NCBI RefSeq assembly: GCF_003286645.3
Contig: NZ_CP127382.2
Location: forward strand, 1,240,001 to 1,304,000
DNA from: Aerococcus tenax
GTDB lineage: Bacteria; Bacillota; Bacilli; Lactobacillales; Aerococcaceae
Direction of reading: 5' to 3'
DNA: 64,000 bases
In this document: in pieces, positions 7,141-16,399 of the stretch
How positions within the stretch are numbered: the stretch's first letter is position 1
Layout of the letters: each line of letters opens with the position of its first letter
Notes under the pieces: model-generated
The model's input: only the letters and a program-made list of their open reading frames with translations
The model's database searches: none
Told to the model about the DNA's origin: nothing
Program-made: the position numbers and the translations under genes

Positions 7141-8193
7141 CTAAATAATATAGTCTAGTTCCTTTATTGAGCTAATTATTTTCACCCTATTTTTATTTGT
7201 ATATAATTTTTTTAGTTGAGATGCTTGCTTTTCATACCTAAGAAGTGTTGAATGATCTAAATCCCTATAAAGTCTATATGTAAACACAATAATTGGTTCT
7301 ATATTATAAAAATATTTTGGAACAAACTGTGCTGTAGAAAACATACCTATTATACATGTGTTACCATCGATAGCATCTGAGCATAATATTTCCCACATAT
7401 TATTTTCAGTATCTACTTGGAACGTAGAATAGATATCATAATTTTCTTCTCTAGGATGTAAACGAACTAAAATCTTTTCTTTATCATAAGAGTATAGTTT
7501 GCTAACTATTTGTTTTTCATAATTAATATGGTCAACTGCAAAATCTTTAATTGGTTGATTTAAATAAATAATTTTAGATTCATAGAGATTGCTTTTTTTA
7601 TAAGCAAAAACATCATATATATCTAGTTTATTATAACTTTTAGATCCCTTTAAAGAATATATGATTCCATTATATAAACCAATATAATTGTCAGGTATTC
7701 TTAAAAATAACCTTTCTATCTCATAGTCACGTCCACAAATCTGTCTAGCTAAAATGTATTTATTGCTTAAATAATCATGAAAGATATCTCCAGAATAGCT
7801 GCCAATTCCATCCTCAATTCCATAAACATGAGAAAGTTTACTTGATCCAATAACAAAATCAAACATTTTTGTTGGAGCTCCTAAATATATCTCTTGATAG
7901 TCCATAGCTTCTATATCAAGATTAAGCAAAATTTTACAATATAATTTAGGTGCTAATAATCCCAAAATAGTATATATATGTTTAAACATACCCTTTTTTT
8001 CTTTTTCCAATATAAATATATTATTAAAAATTTTTTTGTTTTTAAGTCTATTTACATAAAGTTTGCAGTTTTTGAACTGATTAACAATATATAAATCTAT
8101 CTGACCAGACTTCTCGTGAGATAAAATAAAAGTTACTGCGTTCAACAATTGTAATGGAGTATCGATTAAAAAAGCACTTTTATTAATTTTCAT
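7141..8193 (-). CDS. Polysialyltransferase/GT52-like glycosyltransferase
   Basis: This protein of about 350 residues has no membrane segment. The start is set at the ATG at 8193, where GAGG lies about 8 bases upstream; the frame can be extended 12 codons further but with no site. Motifs include LIDTPLQLLNAVTF near the N-terminus, YGIEDGIGSYSGD (the D/E-D/E-G motif) around residues 125-140, RLHPRE (the HP motif) around 240, and a later Ser-containing FSTAQFVPK. These three motifs characterise bacterial sialyl- and polysialyltransferases of the GT52/GT38-like fold. No sialic acid synthesis genes (neuA, neuB, neuC) occur in this window, so the donor could be another sugar. Function as a glycosyltransferase is well supported; the sialyl specificity is not. 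Confidence 0.7.
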   Translation of the reverse strand: MKINKSAFLIDTPLQLLNAVTFILSHEKSGQIDLYIVNQFKNCKLYVNRLKNKKIFNNIFILEKEKKGMFKHIYTILGLLAPKLYCKILLNLDIEAMDYQEIYLGAPTKMFDFVIGSSKLSHVYGIEDGIGSYSGDIFHDYLSNKYILARQICGRDYEIERLFLRIPDNYIGLYNGIIYSLKGSKSYNKLDIYDVFAYKKSNLYESKIIYLNQPIKDFAVDHINYEKQIVSKLYSYDKEKILVRLHPREENYDIYSTFQVDTENNMWEILCSDAIDGNTCIIGMFSTAQFVPKYFYNIEPIIVFTYRLYRDLDHSTLLRYEKQASQLKKLYTNKNRVKIISSIKELDYII

Positions 8194-8321
8194 TAAAAAA
8201 ACCTCTGTTTTTATTATAATTATAATCATTTATGACATATTCTTCTAAATTAAACACTTTATCAAAAAAATGGTATAACAGAAACACCAAATTAAATGTT
8301 ATATCGTTACCTTTTTAATAA

Positions 8322-9437
8322 TTATTTAATCCCCATTAACAAATATTCAAGGCGACTTACCTCTGTATCTATATTAAAGCCTGCTTTAGTAACAAGTTCT
8401 TTAATTTTTTCATAGTCCGTTCGTTTTAAATTAAAACTCATTTTTCTTATTTCATTAGCCCAACTTTCAGGTCCATCCTCTAAGCGCTTAAATTTAAAAT
8501 TATTAGTTAATTTTAATTCATTCGGAACAACACCATATGAAGAAAGAGAAGGCAATCCATTAACTTGAGCTTCTATGCTAGCTAAACTCAGACCTTCAAA
8601 TATTGAAGGAAATAAAAATAAATCAAAGGCACTAAGATAACCGCCTATATCAGTTTGAAGACCCGCAAAAATAACATTATCTTGAATTTTTAGTCTCTTT
8701 GCCTCTTGTCTGAGCTCATTTTCATCTTCACCCTGCCCAACAAGTAGTAGCACGCAGTTAGGAATCATATTAGAAAGATATTTAATTACTTGAAATGCAA
8801 ACTTTTGATTTTTTTGGAAATGTAGTCTCCCTACATTTCCAATAACTAATCTATCTGTAATGTGTAATTCTTTACGAATTTTTTCACGTTTTTCTTCTGA
8901 AAATTTAACTCTTTCTAGTTCAATAGCATTTTTGATTAGTACAGCTTTTGGTAGTAATTCTTTTTTATAAAACCATTTTGCAGCGTCATTAGAACATGCC
9001 CAAAAATCAGTTGCATAATGTTTTATTCTTTTTCTATTAATATAATGAAGAAAATTTCTTGCTTTGCTATCCATATTTCGAGAATTATGACTATGAATTA
9101 TTCTTTTTCTGATACCATATTTTTTTGCAGCTTTTAAATAATCAATGTTTGCAAGACTGCAAACATTCACCCAAACTGCATCATAATCAGCGGCATGTAT
9201 TTTTAAGAATTCATTTAATTCCTTGTAAAATTTAATTGGATTTTTTTTTCTCATTGCTATATGAATGACTTTACCACCAAGAGATTTTATTTCCTCTTCA
9301 TACGCTACCTCATTATATGTATTACACAAAAAATCAAAATGTATTTTTGATTTATCTATTTTACGGTAATAATTAAGTAAGAAGGACTCAACCCCACCTG
9401 AATTCTCAGTTAACCCAAATACAAGAACTTTATACAT
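8322..9437 (-). CDS. Family GT4 glycosyltransferase
   Basis: This 371-residue protein has the two-Rossmann GT-B layout. The N-terminal half carries LTENSGGVESFLLNYYRKID (GG-V-E acceptor-side motif). The C-terminal half carries NVGRLHFQKNQKFA and the retaining EX7E motif in FPSIFEGLSLASIEAQVNGL. It resembles EpsF/CpsF-type capsule transferases that add one sugar to the lipid-linked repeat at the cytoplasmic face. The start overlaps the preceding GT2 gene by 8 bases. A 128-base AT-rich gap separates it from the polysialyltransferase-like gene downstream, the largest gap between the specific genes. Donor and linkage cannot be deduced. Confidence 0.9.
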   Translation of the reverse strand: MYKVLVFGLTENSGGVESFLLNYYRKIDKSKIHFDFLCNTYNEVAYEEEIKSLGGKVIHIAMRKKNPIKFYKELNEFLKIHAADYDAVWVNVCSLANIDYLKAAKKYGIRKRIIHSHNSRNMDSKARNFLHYINRKRIKHYATDFWACSNDAAKWFYKKELLPKAVLIKNAIELERVKFSEEKREKIRKELHITDRLVIGNVGRLHFQKNQKFAFQVIKYLSNMIPNCVLLLVGQGEDENELRQEAKRLKIQDNVIFAGLQTDIGGYLSAFDLFLFPSIFEGLSLASIEAQVNGLPSLSSYGVVPNELKLTNNFKFKRLEDGPESWANEIRKMSFNLKRTDYEKIKELVTKAGFNIDTEVSRLEYLLMGIK

Positions 9438-10458
9438 AAAATTGATTTTCCTTTTTCTTATTTTGTCTTTGTCTAATTTTTGAAGCTATCATTAAACCAA
9501 ACACGCAATTTAATTTCATCATTTTAAAAACAATCTTTTTTAAACCCTGAATTTTGGAGATATTAGATTTATATATAGCTATCTTAAATTGCTCAATCTC
9601 CATTACTTTTTTAGCATCTTTCATCTGTCTTATAAATATTTTTTTTCGCGAAAAAATATCGTTAACAAAAATAATCAGTAGCTGATTCAATATAAATATA
9701 TACCATCCATTTTTTATCATTGGATCAGAGACATCAATAATGTTTTTTATTTTTTTTATAGCTGGTATATATTCTCTGTCAAGTTTCTTTTTACCCGATC
9801 GAATAGTAGATTGAGAAGAATATACATAGTGGTATACTGGATAACAAAAGGTTACAACTTTTTTTGCATAATTAAGTACATTAAGAAAAAAAACACTATC
9901 TTCAGCATAATTAATTTTATAATCAAACCAAATATTATTATTTCGTATAACCGAAGTTCTAAAAGCAACTGCAGTAACGTTACATTTTTGAGTTGGATTC
10001 TCTAAGCATAATAATAAAATGTTTCTTAAACTTTCTCCAACATATTCTTTTGTCATCCATAAAGAACAATCAGCCGCATTATCCGTATATTCCCCAATAA
10101 TTAATTCTGGAGAATATAACTTATCAATTTTTAAATAACTTTCAAGAGCATCGCTTAATAATTGATCATCCGCATCCAAAAAAATAAGCCAAAAACCTTT
10201 TGCCTGGTTAATTCCAACATTTCTTGCCTTTGATACTCCTTTTTCACTGTGAAATAATTTTATACGTTTATCCGTAAGAAAATTCTTGCAAATTTTAGTT
10301 GTATTATCAGTAGAACCATTCTCAATTAAAATAAGTTCCCAATCTTCATAAGTTTGATTTAAAACACTTTCAATTGCAGAACTTATAAACTTTTCAGCAT
10401 TGTAAGCAGGAATAACGATAGAAAATTTAGGACGGTTTAATGTTATATTTACTTCCAA
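9430..10458 (-). CDS. Family GT2 glycosyltransferase
   Basis: This 342-residue GT-A protein begins with FSIVIPAYNAEKFISSAIES and VLNQTYEDWELILIENGSTD (nucleotide-binding region), followed by the DxD-type metal site in WLIFLDADDQ at about residues 90-100. The C-terminal third is basic and may associate with the membrane. It would be an inverting transferase building the capsule repeat. The predicted start is TTG directly behind the TAG of the preceding gene, with GGAG about 10 bases upstream, so translation is probably coupled. It overlaps the next gene by 8 bases. The sugar is unknown. Confidence 0.9.
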   Translation of the reverse strand: MEVNITLNRPKFSIVIPAYNAEKFISSAIESVLNQTYEDWELILIENGSTDNTTKICKNFLTDKRIKLFHSEKGVSKARNVGINQAKGFWLIFLDADDQLLSDALESYLKIDKLYSPELIIGEYTDNAADCSLWMTKEYVGESLRNILLLCLENPTQKCNVTAVAFRTSVIRNNNIWFDYKINYAEDSVFFLNVLNYAKKVVTFCYPVYHYVYSSQSTIRSGKKKLDREYIPAIKKIKNIIDVSDPMIKNGWYIFILNQLLIIFVNDIFSRKKIFIRQMKDAKKVMEIEQFKIAIYKSNISKIQGLKKIVFKMMKLNCVFGLMIASKIRQRQNKKKENQFYV

Positions 10459-11256
10459 CTAAAAACTTCTCCCATATTTTTTGCCTAAAAACTTAGCTTT
10501 TAAAAACTCAGGTATTTTAATAAACATGTTTTCTTCAACAGCGCAATCTAATTCCATTATCTCACTTTTCTTAATTAATCCATCTTCAATCGCTTTATTA
10601 AGCCATACATTAAACAGTAACTCACTTACTCTTCCAATAAATCGTTTTTCAAATACACTATAGTTACTAAAGTCAATGTTTGAAAATACATCAAATAATA
10701 CATCAAATAACCAAGAACAATAGGCATTTATGAAATCATATTCAGCTATCATCATATTAAACATGTATCCCCATCGGCGATTCATAATTTTATCAAAATT
10801 CTTTAAATAATCTGGATATTTTTTTGAAATAACATTTCTTGTAACATCTAAATGTTCTAAGTGATGAGTATGTGCATAATGAGACTTTAAAGTTTCTATA
10901 ACATACCATCTTTTTTTAGGAACAAAAAGCTTTATTTTCCCCAAAAAGGGTTTTAATTGTTTGTACTCTAGAATTTTCTTATTCATAGAAAAATGTCTTC
11001 TATAATGAACAATACCTATATAATCGGCCGAAAGATTCTTCCATGCCCAATAAAGACCTGTTAATTCACAAAAGAAATCATTATATATAGATATATTTTC
11101 CCCGGTGTTATCTTTAATATAACCTAGATCTATTTCGTTGCCATTACTATCTCGTTTACCTTCAGCACCAACATGCAATGGAATATACATTGAGTCTTCT
11201 GGCATTTGATACTTTTTATGAGTTGCTATAACTATTTTCACCGTATACTCATCCAT
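10459..11256 (-). CDS. DUF4422 capsule biosynthesis protein, probable glycosyltransferase
   Basis: This 265-residue protein matches the DUF4422 family: VKIVIATHKKYQMPEDSMYI, then YIPLHVGAEGKRD, then NISIYNDFFCELTGLYWAWK and IGIVHYRRHFS. Proteins with this domain are found in capsule and teichoic acid loci, and several transfer galactofuranose or related sugars. The neighbouring glf gene, which makes UDP-galactofuranose and whose TAA directly abuts this ATG, fits a galactofuranosyltransferase, but that is an inference from context. No membrane helix is apparent. Confidence 0.85.
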   Translation of the reverse strand: MDEYTVKIVIATHKKYQMPEDSMYIPLHVGAEGKRDSNGNEIDLGYIKDNTGENISIYNDFFCELTGLYWAWKNLSADYIGIVHYRRHFSMNKKILEYKQLKPFLGKIKLFVPKKRWYVIETLKSHYAHTHHLEHLDVTRNVISKKYPDYLKNFDKIMNRRWGYMFNMMIAEYDFINAYCSWLFDVLFDVFSNIDFSNYSVFEKRFIGRVSELLFNVWLNKAIEDGLIKKSEIMELDCAVEENMFIKIPEFLKAKFLGKKYGRSF

Positions 11257-12375
11257 TTACACCAATTCCTTTTCGCATCTATCCAAAACAGCTGCAATAA
11301 CCTGATCCATATCGTAATATTTATATTCAGCAAGACGGCCACCGAAAATTACATTTTCTGTTTTATCTGCCAGCTTTTTGTATTCTTTATACAAAGCATT
11401 ATTTTTGGAATCATTAACGGGATAATATGGCTCATCTCCCGGTTTCCATTCACTACTATATTCGCGACTAATAACAGTTTTAGAGAGAGCTTTTCCAGTT
11501 TCGTCTTTACCAAATTCAAACCATTTGTGTTCAATAATACGAGTCCATGGAGTCTCTCTATCTGTATAATTAACTGCAGCGTTACCTTGATAGTTAGGTA
11601 TATCAAGCAGCTCATTTTCAAAACGAACAGAACGATATTCTAAAGTCCCCAATTTATAGTTAAAAAAGGCATCAATGGGGCCAGTATAAACTATTTTATT
11701 TGCAAGCTTATCTAACTCTTCTCTATGCTTTAAATAATCTATATTTAAACGTACTTCAATTCCATCTAAGATATTATCAATCATTTTAGTATACCCTCCA
11801 ATTGGTATACCTTGATATAATGCATTAAAATAGTTATTATCAAAAGTTAATCTGACTGGTAACCTTTTAATAATAAAAGCAGGTAATTCTCTACAAGGTC
11901 GACCCCATTGCTTCTCAGTATACCCTTTTATTAGCTTATTATAGATATCCCTTCCAACAAGAGATATTGCTTGCTCTTCTAGATTTTTTGGCTCTTCAGT
12001 AATTTCTTTACGCTGCTCTTCTATTTTTAGAGCAGCCTCTTTGGGCGTAGTAACGCCCCACATTTTATTGAAAGTATACATATTAAATGGTAAAGAGTAT
12101 AACTCACCGTTATAATTAGCTACAGGACTGTTAGTGAAACGATTAAATTCAGCAAACTGAGAAATGTAAGCCCATACTTTCTTATTATTGGTATGAAAAA
12201 TATGAGCACCATACTTATGAACATTGATTCCCTCTATTTTTTCCGTATACAAATTGCCACCAATATTTGGTCGTTTTTCAACGACTAAAACTGATTTACC
12301 TTTTGCTTTCGCTTCATGTGCGAAAATCGCACCGAATGGTCCAGCTCCTACTACTAAATAGTCAAATTTGTTCAT
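11257..12375 (-). CDS. glf: UDP-galactopyranose mutase
   Basis: At 372 residues it has the family's normal length (about 370-390). The N-terminus has the FAD-binding GAGPFG motif (residues 10-15) and an acidic end to the second strand in VVEKRPNIGGNLY. Further family motifs include HKYGAHIFHTNNKKVW, the FNRFTNSPV region, GYTEKQWGRP with catalytic-type Arg/Trp residues, and FGGRLAEYKYYDMDQVI at the C-terminus. The enzyme converts UDP-galactopyranose to UDP-galactofuranose, implying Galf in the capsule. It is followed immediately by the DUF4422 gene (TAA next to ATG) and preceded by rfbB. Confidence 0.96.
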   Translation of the reverse strand: MNKFDYLVVGAGPFGAIFAHEAKAKGKSVLVVEKRPNIGGNLYTEKIEGINVHKYGAHIFHTNNKKVWAYISQFAEFNRFTNSPVANYNGELYSLPFNMYTFNKMWGVTTPKEAALKIEEQRKEITEEPKNLEEQAISLVGRDIYNKLIKGYTEKQWGRPCRELPAFIIKRLPVRLTFDNNYFNALYQGIPIGGYTKMIDNILDGIEVRLNIDYLKHREELDKLANKIVYTGPIDAFFNYKLGTLEYRSVRFENELLDIPNYQGNAAVNYTDRETPWTRIIEHKWFEFGKDETGKALSKTVISREYSSEWKPGDEPYYPVNDSKNNALYKEYKKLADKTENVIFGGRLAEYKYYDMDQVIAAVLDRCEKELV

Positions 12376-12425
12376 AATACACTCCTACTTAATTCTTACT
12401 ATTGGCCTTTATTTTTGATAATATT

Positions 12426-13400
12426 TTAAAACAACGAACTCCACCACTCAGTATGAGTTATATACCATTGAACTGTCAATTTAATTCCTTTTTCAAAAGT
12501 AATCTTTGGCGTCCAACCTAAATCCCTTTTAATTTGATTTGAATCTATAGCATACCGACGATCATGTCCTTTACGATCCTCAACGTAAGTAATCAATTCT
12601 TTTGGCTTATTTAATAATCCACATATTAATTGAGCAATTTCGATATTAGACTTTTCATTATTTCCTCCTATATTATATAAGCTTCCTTCTTTTCCCTGTC
12701 TAATAATCAAATCGATTGCAGCGCAATGATCTTCAACATATAGCCAATCACGAACATTAAGTCCATCTCCATAAATAGGTAATTCTTTATCTTGAAAAGT
12801 ATTAATGATCATTAAAGGAATAAATTTTTCAATAAACTGGTATGGTCCATAATTATTGGAACACCTACTAATAGATATTGGTAATCCATATGTTCGATGG
12901 TAGGCTAGAACAAATAGATCTGCTGAAGCTTTCGAAGATGAATATGGCGAACTCGGATGTAACGGATATTCTTCAGTAAAAAGTAGGTCAGGACGGTCTA
13001 AAGGTAAATCACCATAAACTTCATCAGTTGACACCTGATGAAATCTCTTGATTCCATATTTTAAACACGCATCCATTAGGGTAGTTGTTCCCAAGACGTT
13101 AGTATTAACAAAAATTTCTGGATCTTTTATAGATCGGTCTACATGGCTTTCAGCAGCAAAGTTAACTACAATATCGGGTTTTTCAGTTTCAAATAGTTGA
13201 TAAACTTTTGCCCTATTAGTTATATCTAACTTAGCAAAATTAAATCGTTCAGAATCAAAGGCCTTCGTTAAATTTTCAATTCTTCCTGCATAAGTTAATT
13301 TATCTACACAAATAATTTTTATTCTTTTATATTTACGCAGTATATAATAAATAAAGTTTGCACCAATGAAACCTGCTCCTCCAGTAACCATAAGTTTCAT
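12426..13400 (-). CDS. rfbB: dTDP-glucose 4,6-dehydratase
   Basis: This 324-residue short-chain dehydrogenase/reductase has a GGAGFIG NAD motif at residues 7-13, FAAESHVDRSIKDP, the STDEVYGDL catalytic segment (Thr-Asp-Glu), YSSSKAS (YxxxK pair) and NNYGPYQFIEKFIPLMI. These are diagnostic of RmlB rather than other epimerases. It makes dTDP-4-keto-6-deoxyglucose. The companion genes rfbA, rfbC and rfbD are absent from the window, so the rhamnose pathway would have to be completed elsewhere, or the product feeds another 6-deoxysugar. Its ATG lies within the stop region of cpsE (ATGTAATG), suggesting coupling. Confidence 0.95.
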   Translation of the reverse strand: MKLMVTGGAGFIGANFIYYILRKYKRIKIICVDKLTYAGRIENLTKAFDSERFNFAKLDITNRAKVYQLFETEKPDIVVNFAAESHVDRSIKDPEIFVNTNVLGTTTLMDACLKYGIKRFHQVSTDEVYGDLPLDRPDLLFTEEYPLHPSSPYSSSKASADLFVLAYHRTYGLPISISRCSNNYGPYQFIEKFIPLMIINTFQDKELPIYGDGLNVRDWLYVEDHCAAIDLIIRQGKEGSLYNIGGNNEKSNIEIAQLICGLLNKPKELITYVEDRKGHDRRYAIDSNQIKRDLGWTPKITFEKGIKLTVQWYITHTEWWSSLF

Positions 13401-13402
13401 TA

Positions 13403-14857
13403 TTACATCGACCCATTCTTATTTAAAACAACAACTACAGTTTTCAAAAGAATTCTGAGATCTAAACCAATACTCCAATTTTCGATATATTTTCGATCAA
13501 GTTCGACTACTGTCTCAAAGTCTTTAATATTACTTCGTCCTGATACCTGCCATAATCCGGTTATCCCGGGTTTTATTGATAACCGTGCACGATGATGATA
13601 CTTATATTTAGACCATTCTTTAACTGTTGGAGGTCTAGTCCCCACTATAGATATGTCTCCCTTAAGGACATTAAAAAATTGAGGAAATTCATCAATCGAC
13701 CAATCTCTAAGAAGATTGCCCAACCCTTTTTTCAAAATTTTTCCATCATTATCAATTTCACATCCTATGATTCTAGGATCACCATCTAATTTAAACATAA
13801 GATCCGTATCTAATTGATTATATTTTTTTAGTTCTTGAAGTCGATCTTCTGCATCAGTTACCATAGTACGAAATTTATAGATGTAAAATGGCTTACCACT
13901 TTTTCCAATTCTCTTTTGTTTAAAGAAAATAGGACCAGGATCCGCTATATAAATCAGCGGTCCAATAAAAAGAGTTAAAATAACAACCGCTAATGAGCCG
14001 AAAAACCCAAAAAATAAATCAATTCCACGTTTAATCAGAGCTTGTTTAGTTGAAATATAATTTATAGAAGCAGTAATATAACTATCACTACCTAAGCGTT
14101 GAACAATTTGCTGCTGTTCTGGAATAGCATAGTTTTTCTTTAACTTAATATGGACAACTATTCCCATAGTCGATAATTGTTCGATAAGTTTTTCTACAAG
14201 CTGATCATCAAGGTTATCATCAATAATTACCTCATCTACCCAATGTCTAGCTGCGTAATCTAGTACAGTATCTTTGTTAGCAACTATGGGATACTTAGTC
14301 AAATTATCGCTTAATGATGAAGTATCCATATAGACTAGACTAATCATAGTTTCCTTTCCTATATCAACTACAACACTATCTAAAATATCTTGCATTCCTT
14401 TTTCTGTAGAGATAATTAATAAAGATCGTGTGATTTTGTTAGACTGAAAAAAAGATTTTAAAAAATCTTTCCAAAAAATCCGAGTAAGATAAGAAATAAT
14501 TAAGTAGAATGAAAAACTATAAAGTATCATCCTTCTAGAAACATTATCCGCTTGTTGTGTAATAAACAAATAAAAAGAAAAGAATACAATCAAACGCATA
14601 ACATGCTTAATTGTATTCGCAAATTCTTTATAATAACCTCGTTCTTTAATATTACGAAAAACATCAAAAACTAAGATTAATAATATATCCATCAAAATCA
14701 AAATAACTAATATTTTTCTATAAAGGAGATTATCTAGCAAATCAGGTTCTCCGAAGCGGACACAATATCCTAAAAAAGTTGAGAAAACTAGACTGAGTAA
14801 ATCAATCAAAATATAATCTTTTACTGACAACCAGCCTTCTGGTAGAGTATGATACAT
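13403..14857 (-). CDS. cpsE: Undecaprenyl-phosphate sugar-1-phosphate transferase
   Basis: The protein of about 484 residues has an N-terminal block of four membrane helices (roughly residues 15-135), a soluble CoA-binding-like linker, a fifth helix near residue 290 and a C-terminal bacterial sugar transferase domain. That domain holds KRGIDLFFGFFGSLAVVILT, PIFFKQKRIGKSGKPFYIYK, FRTM, and RDWSIDEFPQFFNVLKGDIS followed by GTRPP. It transfers the first sugar-phosphate to undecaprenyl phosphate. The start at the ATG at 14857 has GAGG about 10 bases upstream; a GTG five codons earlier is also possible. This gene marks the start of the AT-rich specific part of the locus. Confidence 0.93.
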   Translation of the reverse strand: MYHTLPEGWLSVKDYILIDLLSLVFSTFLGYCVRFGEPDLLDNLLYRKILVILILMDILLILVFDVFRNIKERGYYKEFANTIKHVMRLIVFFSFYLFITQQADNVSRRMILYSFSFYLIISYLTRIFWKDFLKSFFQSNKITRSLLIISTEKGMQDILDSVVVDIGKETMISLVYMDTSSLSDNLTKYPIVANKDTVLDYAARHWVDEVIIDDNLDDQLVEKLIEQLSTMGIVVHIKLKKNYAIPEQQQIVQRLGSDSYITASINYISTKQALIKRGIDLFFGFFGSLAVVILTLFIGPLIYIADPGPIFFKQKRIGKSGKPFYIYKFRTMVTDAEDRLQELKKYNQLDTDLMFKLDGDPRIIGCEIDNDGKILKKGLGNLLRDWSIDEFPQFFNVLKGDISIVGTRPPTVKEWSKYKYHHRARLSIKPGITGLWQVSGRSNIKDFETVVELDRKYIENWSIGLDLRILLKTVVVVLNKNGSM

Positions 14858-14888
14858 TATCTTTTTCCTCACTATTAATAATTACGAC

Positions 14889-15656
14889 TTAAAACAAACC
14901 CAAAAACTTCTTCTTTCGCACCGAACTCACCCCACCAGTATCAATGGAATCGCCATTGACTAAGTCGCGGGCAGTCTGGTCAAAGCGCTGGCTGACTGCC
15001 TTACCGAAGTGTTTCTCTAGCTGTCCATATGCTTGAGCCAAGTCAAAGGGTCGGCGTTTGGGATGGTGGGCATCTGAAGCCACCACATGAATTAAATTGG
15101 CTTCAATTAGATCTAAAGATAGCCGCTTAATTTGACGACCTAGTTTGCCATTCAAAGAAGCTGCCGTGACTTGACCCAAGGCTCCCTTTTCCACTAAATC
15201 TTTTAGGATCTCGGGATTTTTTTGAATAGCCTTATTGCGTTCCGGATGGGCGATAACCGGGCGGATGCCCTGGATCCCCAGTTCATAGAAGACCTGGTCG
15301 GTATACTGAGGCACCCCTTCCGTGGGAAATTCAATCAGGAGATACTTGCCAAATTCATCGTAGAAGCAAATTTCACCTTTTTTTATGTTTTCCAGGATTT
15401 CTCCATGGAGACGGAGTTCTTGACCAGGAAAGAGGGTGATCTTGATTTTCTCTTGGTCTAAGCGACTTTGAAAATTTTCGACTGCCTGGATAACCTGAGG
15501 CCGAGGATTCATCCAGGACCGGTTCATATGATGGGGGGTGCAGACGATGTGCGTTACCCCCTGGTCCTCAGCTTGACGTGCCAAGGCCAGCGAATCTTCA
15601 ATCCGCTTGGGACCATCATCCATGTCCATTAAGATATGGCAGTGTAAATCAATCAC
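14889..15656 (-). CDS. cpsB: Capsule tyrosine-protein phosphatase, PHP type
   Basis: At 255 residues it has the length of CpsB/Wzb-type manganese phosphatases. The PHP fold metal ligands are visible: DLHCHIL at residues 3-9, the MDDGP segment, CTPHHMNRSWM, FPGQELRLHGE, IAHPERN and ASDAHHPKRRP near the C-terminus. It removes phosphate from the tyrosine tail of CpsD, setting chain length and export. The start is GTG (15654-15656) with GGAG about 9 bases upstream. It ends just before the compositional border with cpsE. Confidence 0.94.
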   Translation of the reverse strand: MIDLHCHILMDMDDGPKRIEDSLALARQAEDQGVTHIVCTPHHMNRSWMNPRPQVIQAVENFQSRLDQEKIKITLFPGQELRLHGEILENIKKGEICFYDEFGKYLLIEFPTEGVPQYTDQVFYELGIQGIRPVIAHPERNKAIQKNPEILKDLVEKGALGQVTAASLNGKLGRQIKRLSLDLIEANLIHVVASDAHHPKRRPFDLAQAYGQLEKHFGKAVSQRFDQTARDLVNGDSIDTGGVSSVRKKKFLGLF

Positions 15657-15677
15657 AGGGCTTGACTCCTTCTCGCT

Positions 15678-16385
15678 TTATTCTTCCTCGTAGTAGTAAT
15701 AGTAATCTTCGGTTCTTTCAGTACGGTTCATGATTACGCCTAGGACATTGGTGTTGACCTTGTCTAGGAGGGCTTGGCTTTCTTTGACTTCATCCTTGGT
15801 ACATTGACCATAAGGCACCACCACTACCGTGCCATCTACCCGGGCCGATACCACTTGGGCATCAGTAGCCGCCAGAACTGGTGGGCAATCTAAGACAATG
15901 ATGTCAAAGACATTACGCAATTGTTCCATTAAGCCTTGCATTCGTTTGGAAGCTAAGAGTTCGGACGGGTTAGGCGGAATCGCCCCACAGGTTAAGTAGA
16001 ACAAGTTAGGTACATAGGACTTCTTAATCACTTGGTGGATTTCTAGACGGTTATCAGTCAAGAGATTGGTTAGTCCTCTATCATTAGGAACGCCAAAGGT
16101 TTTGTGAACGGTGGGTTTACGCATATCGGCATCTAACAAGAGGGCCCGTTTATCATCACTAGCGAAAGCTGCCGCAATATTCGCTGCTAGGAAAGACTTC
16201 CCTGATGAGGGGCCTGGTGAAGTGATATTGAAGGTCTTTAATTCCTTATCTAACATAGAGAACTGGATATTGGTCCGGATGGTCCGGAATTGTTCAGCCA
16301 TGGCTGAGGTGGGATTATCAACCACCACCAAACCAGGACGGTCGGCTGGCTTTTTGATTTCTGTTTTTTTCTTTCTACCAAACAT
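15678..16385 (-). CDS. cpsD: Capsule autophosphorylating tyrosine kinase
   Basis: This 235-residue BY-kinase domain has Walker A GPSSGKS (residues 58-64), Walker A' ALLLDADMRKPT (about 81-92), Walker B IIVLDCPPV, and a C-terminal tyrosine cluster of five consecutive Tyr (about 228-232) followed by three Glu. The tail is the autophosphorylation site dephosphorylated by CpsB. Like other Firmicute enzymes it lacks its own membrane anchor and depends on CpsC, encoded directly upstream. The ATG follows AAGGAGG at a good distance. The kinase controls polymer length and links capsule synthesis to cell division in related cocci. Confidence 0.95.
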   Translation of the reverse strand: MFGRKKKTEIKKPADRPGLVVVDNPTSAMAEQFRTIRTNIQFSMLDKELKTFNITSPGPSSGKSFLAANIAAAFASDDKRALLLDADMRKPTVHKTFGVPNDRGLTNLLTDNRLEIHQVIKKSYVPNLFYLTCGAIPPNPSELLASKRMQGLMEQLRNVFDIIVLDCPPVLAATDAQVVSARVDGTVVVVPYGQCTKDEVKESQALLDKVNTNVLGVIMNRTERTEDYYYYYEEE

Positions 16386-16399
16386 GGTTGATAACCTCC

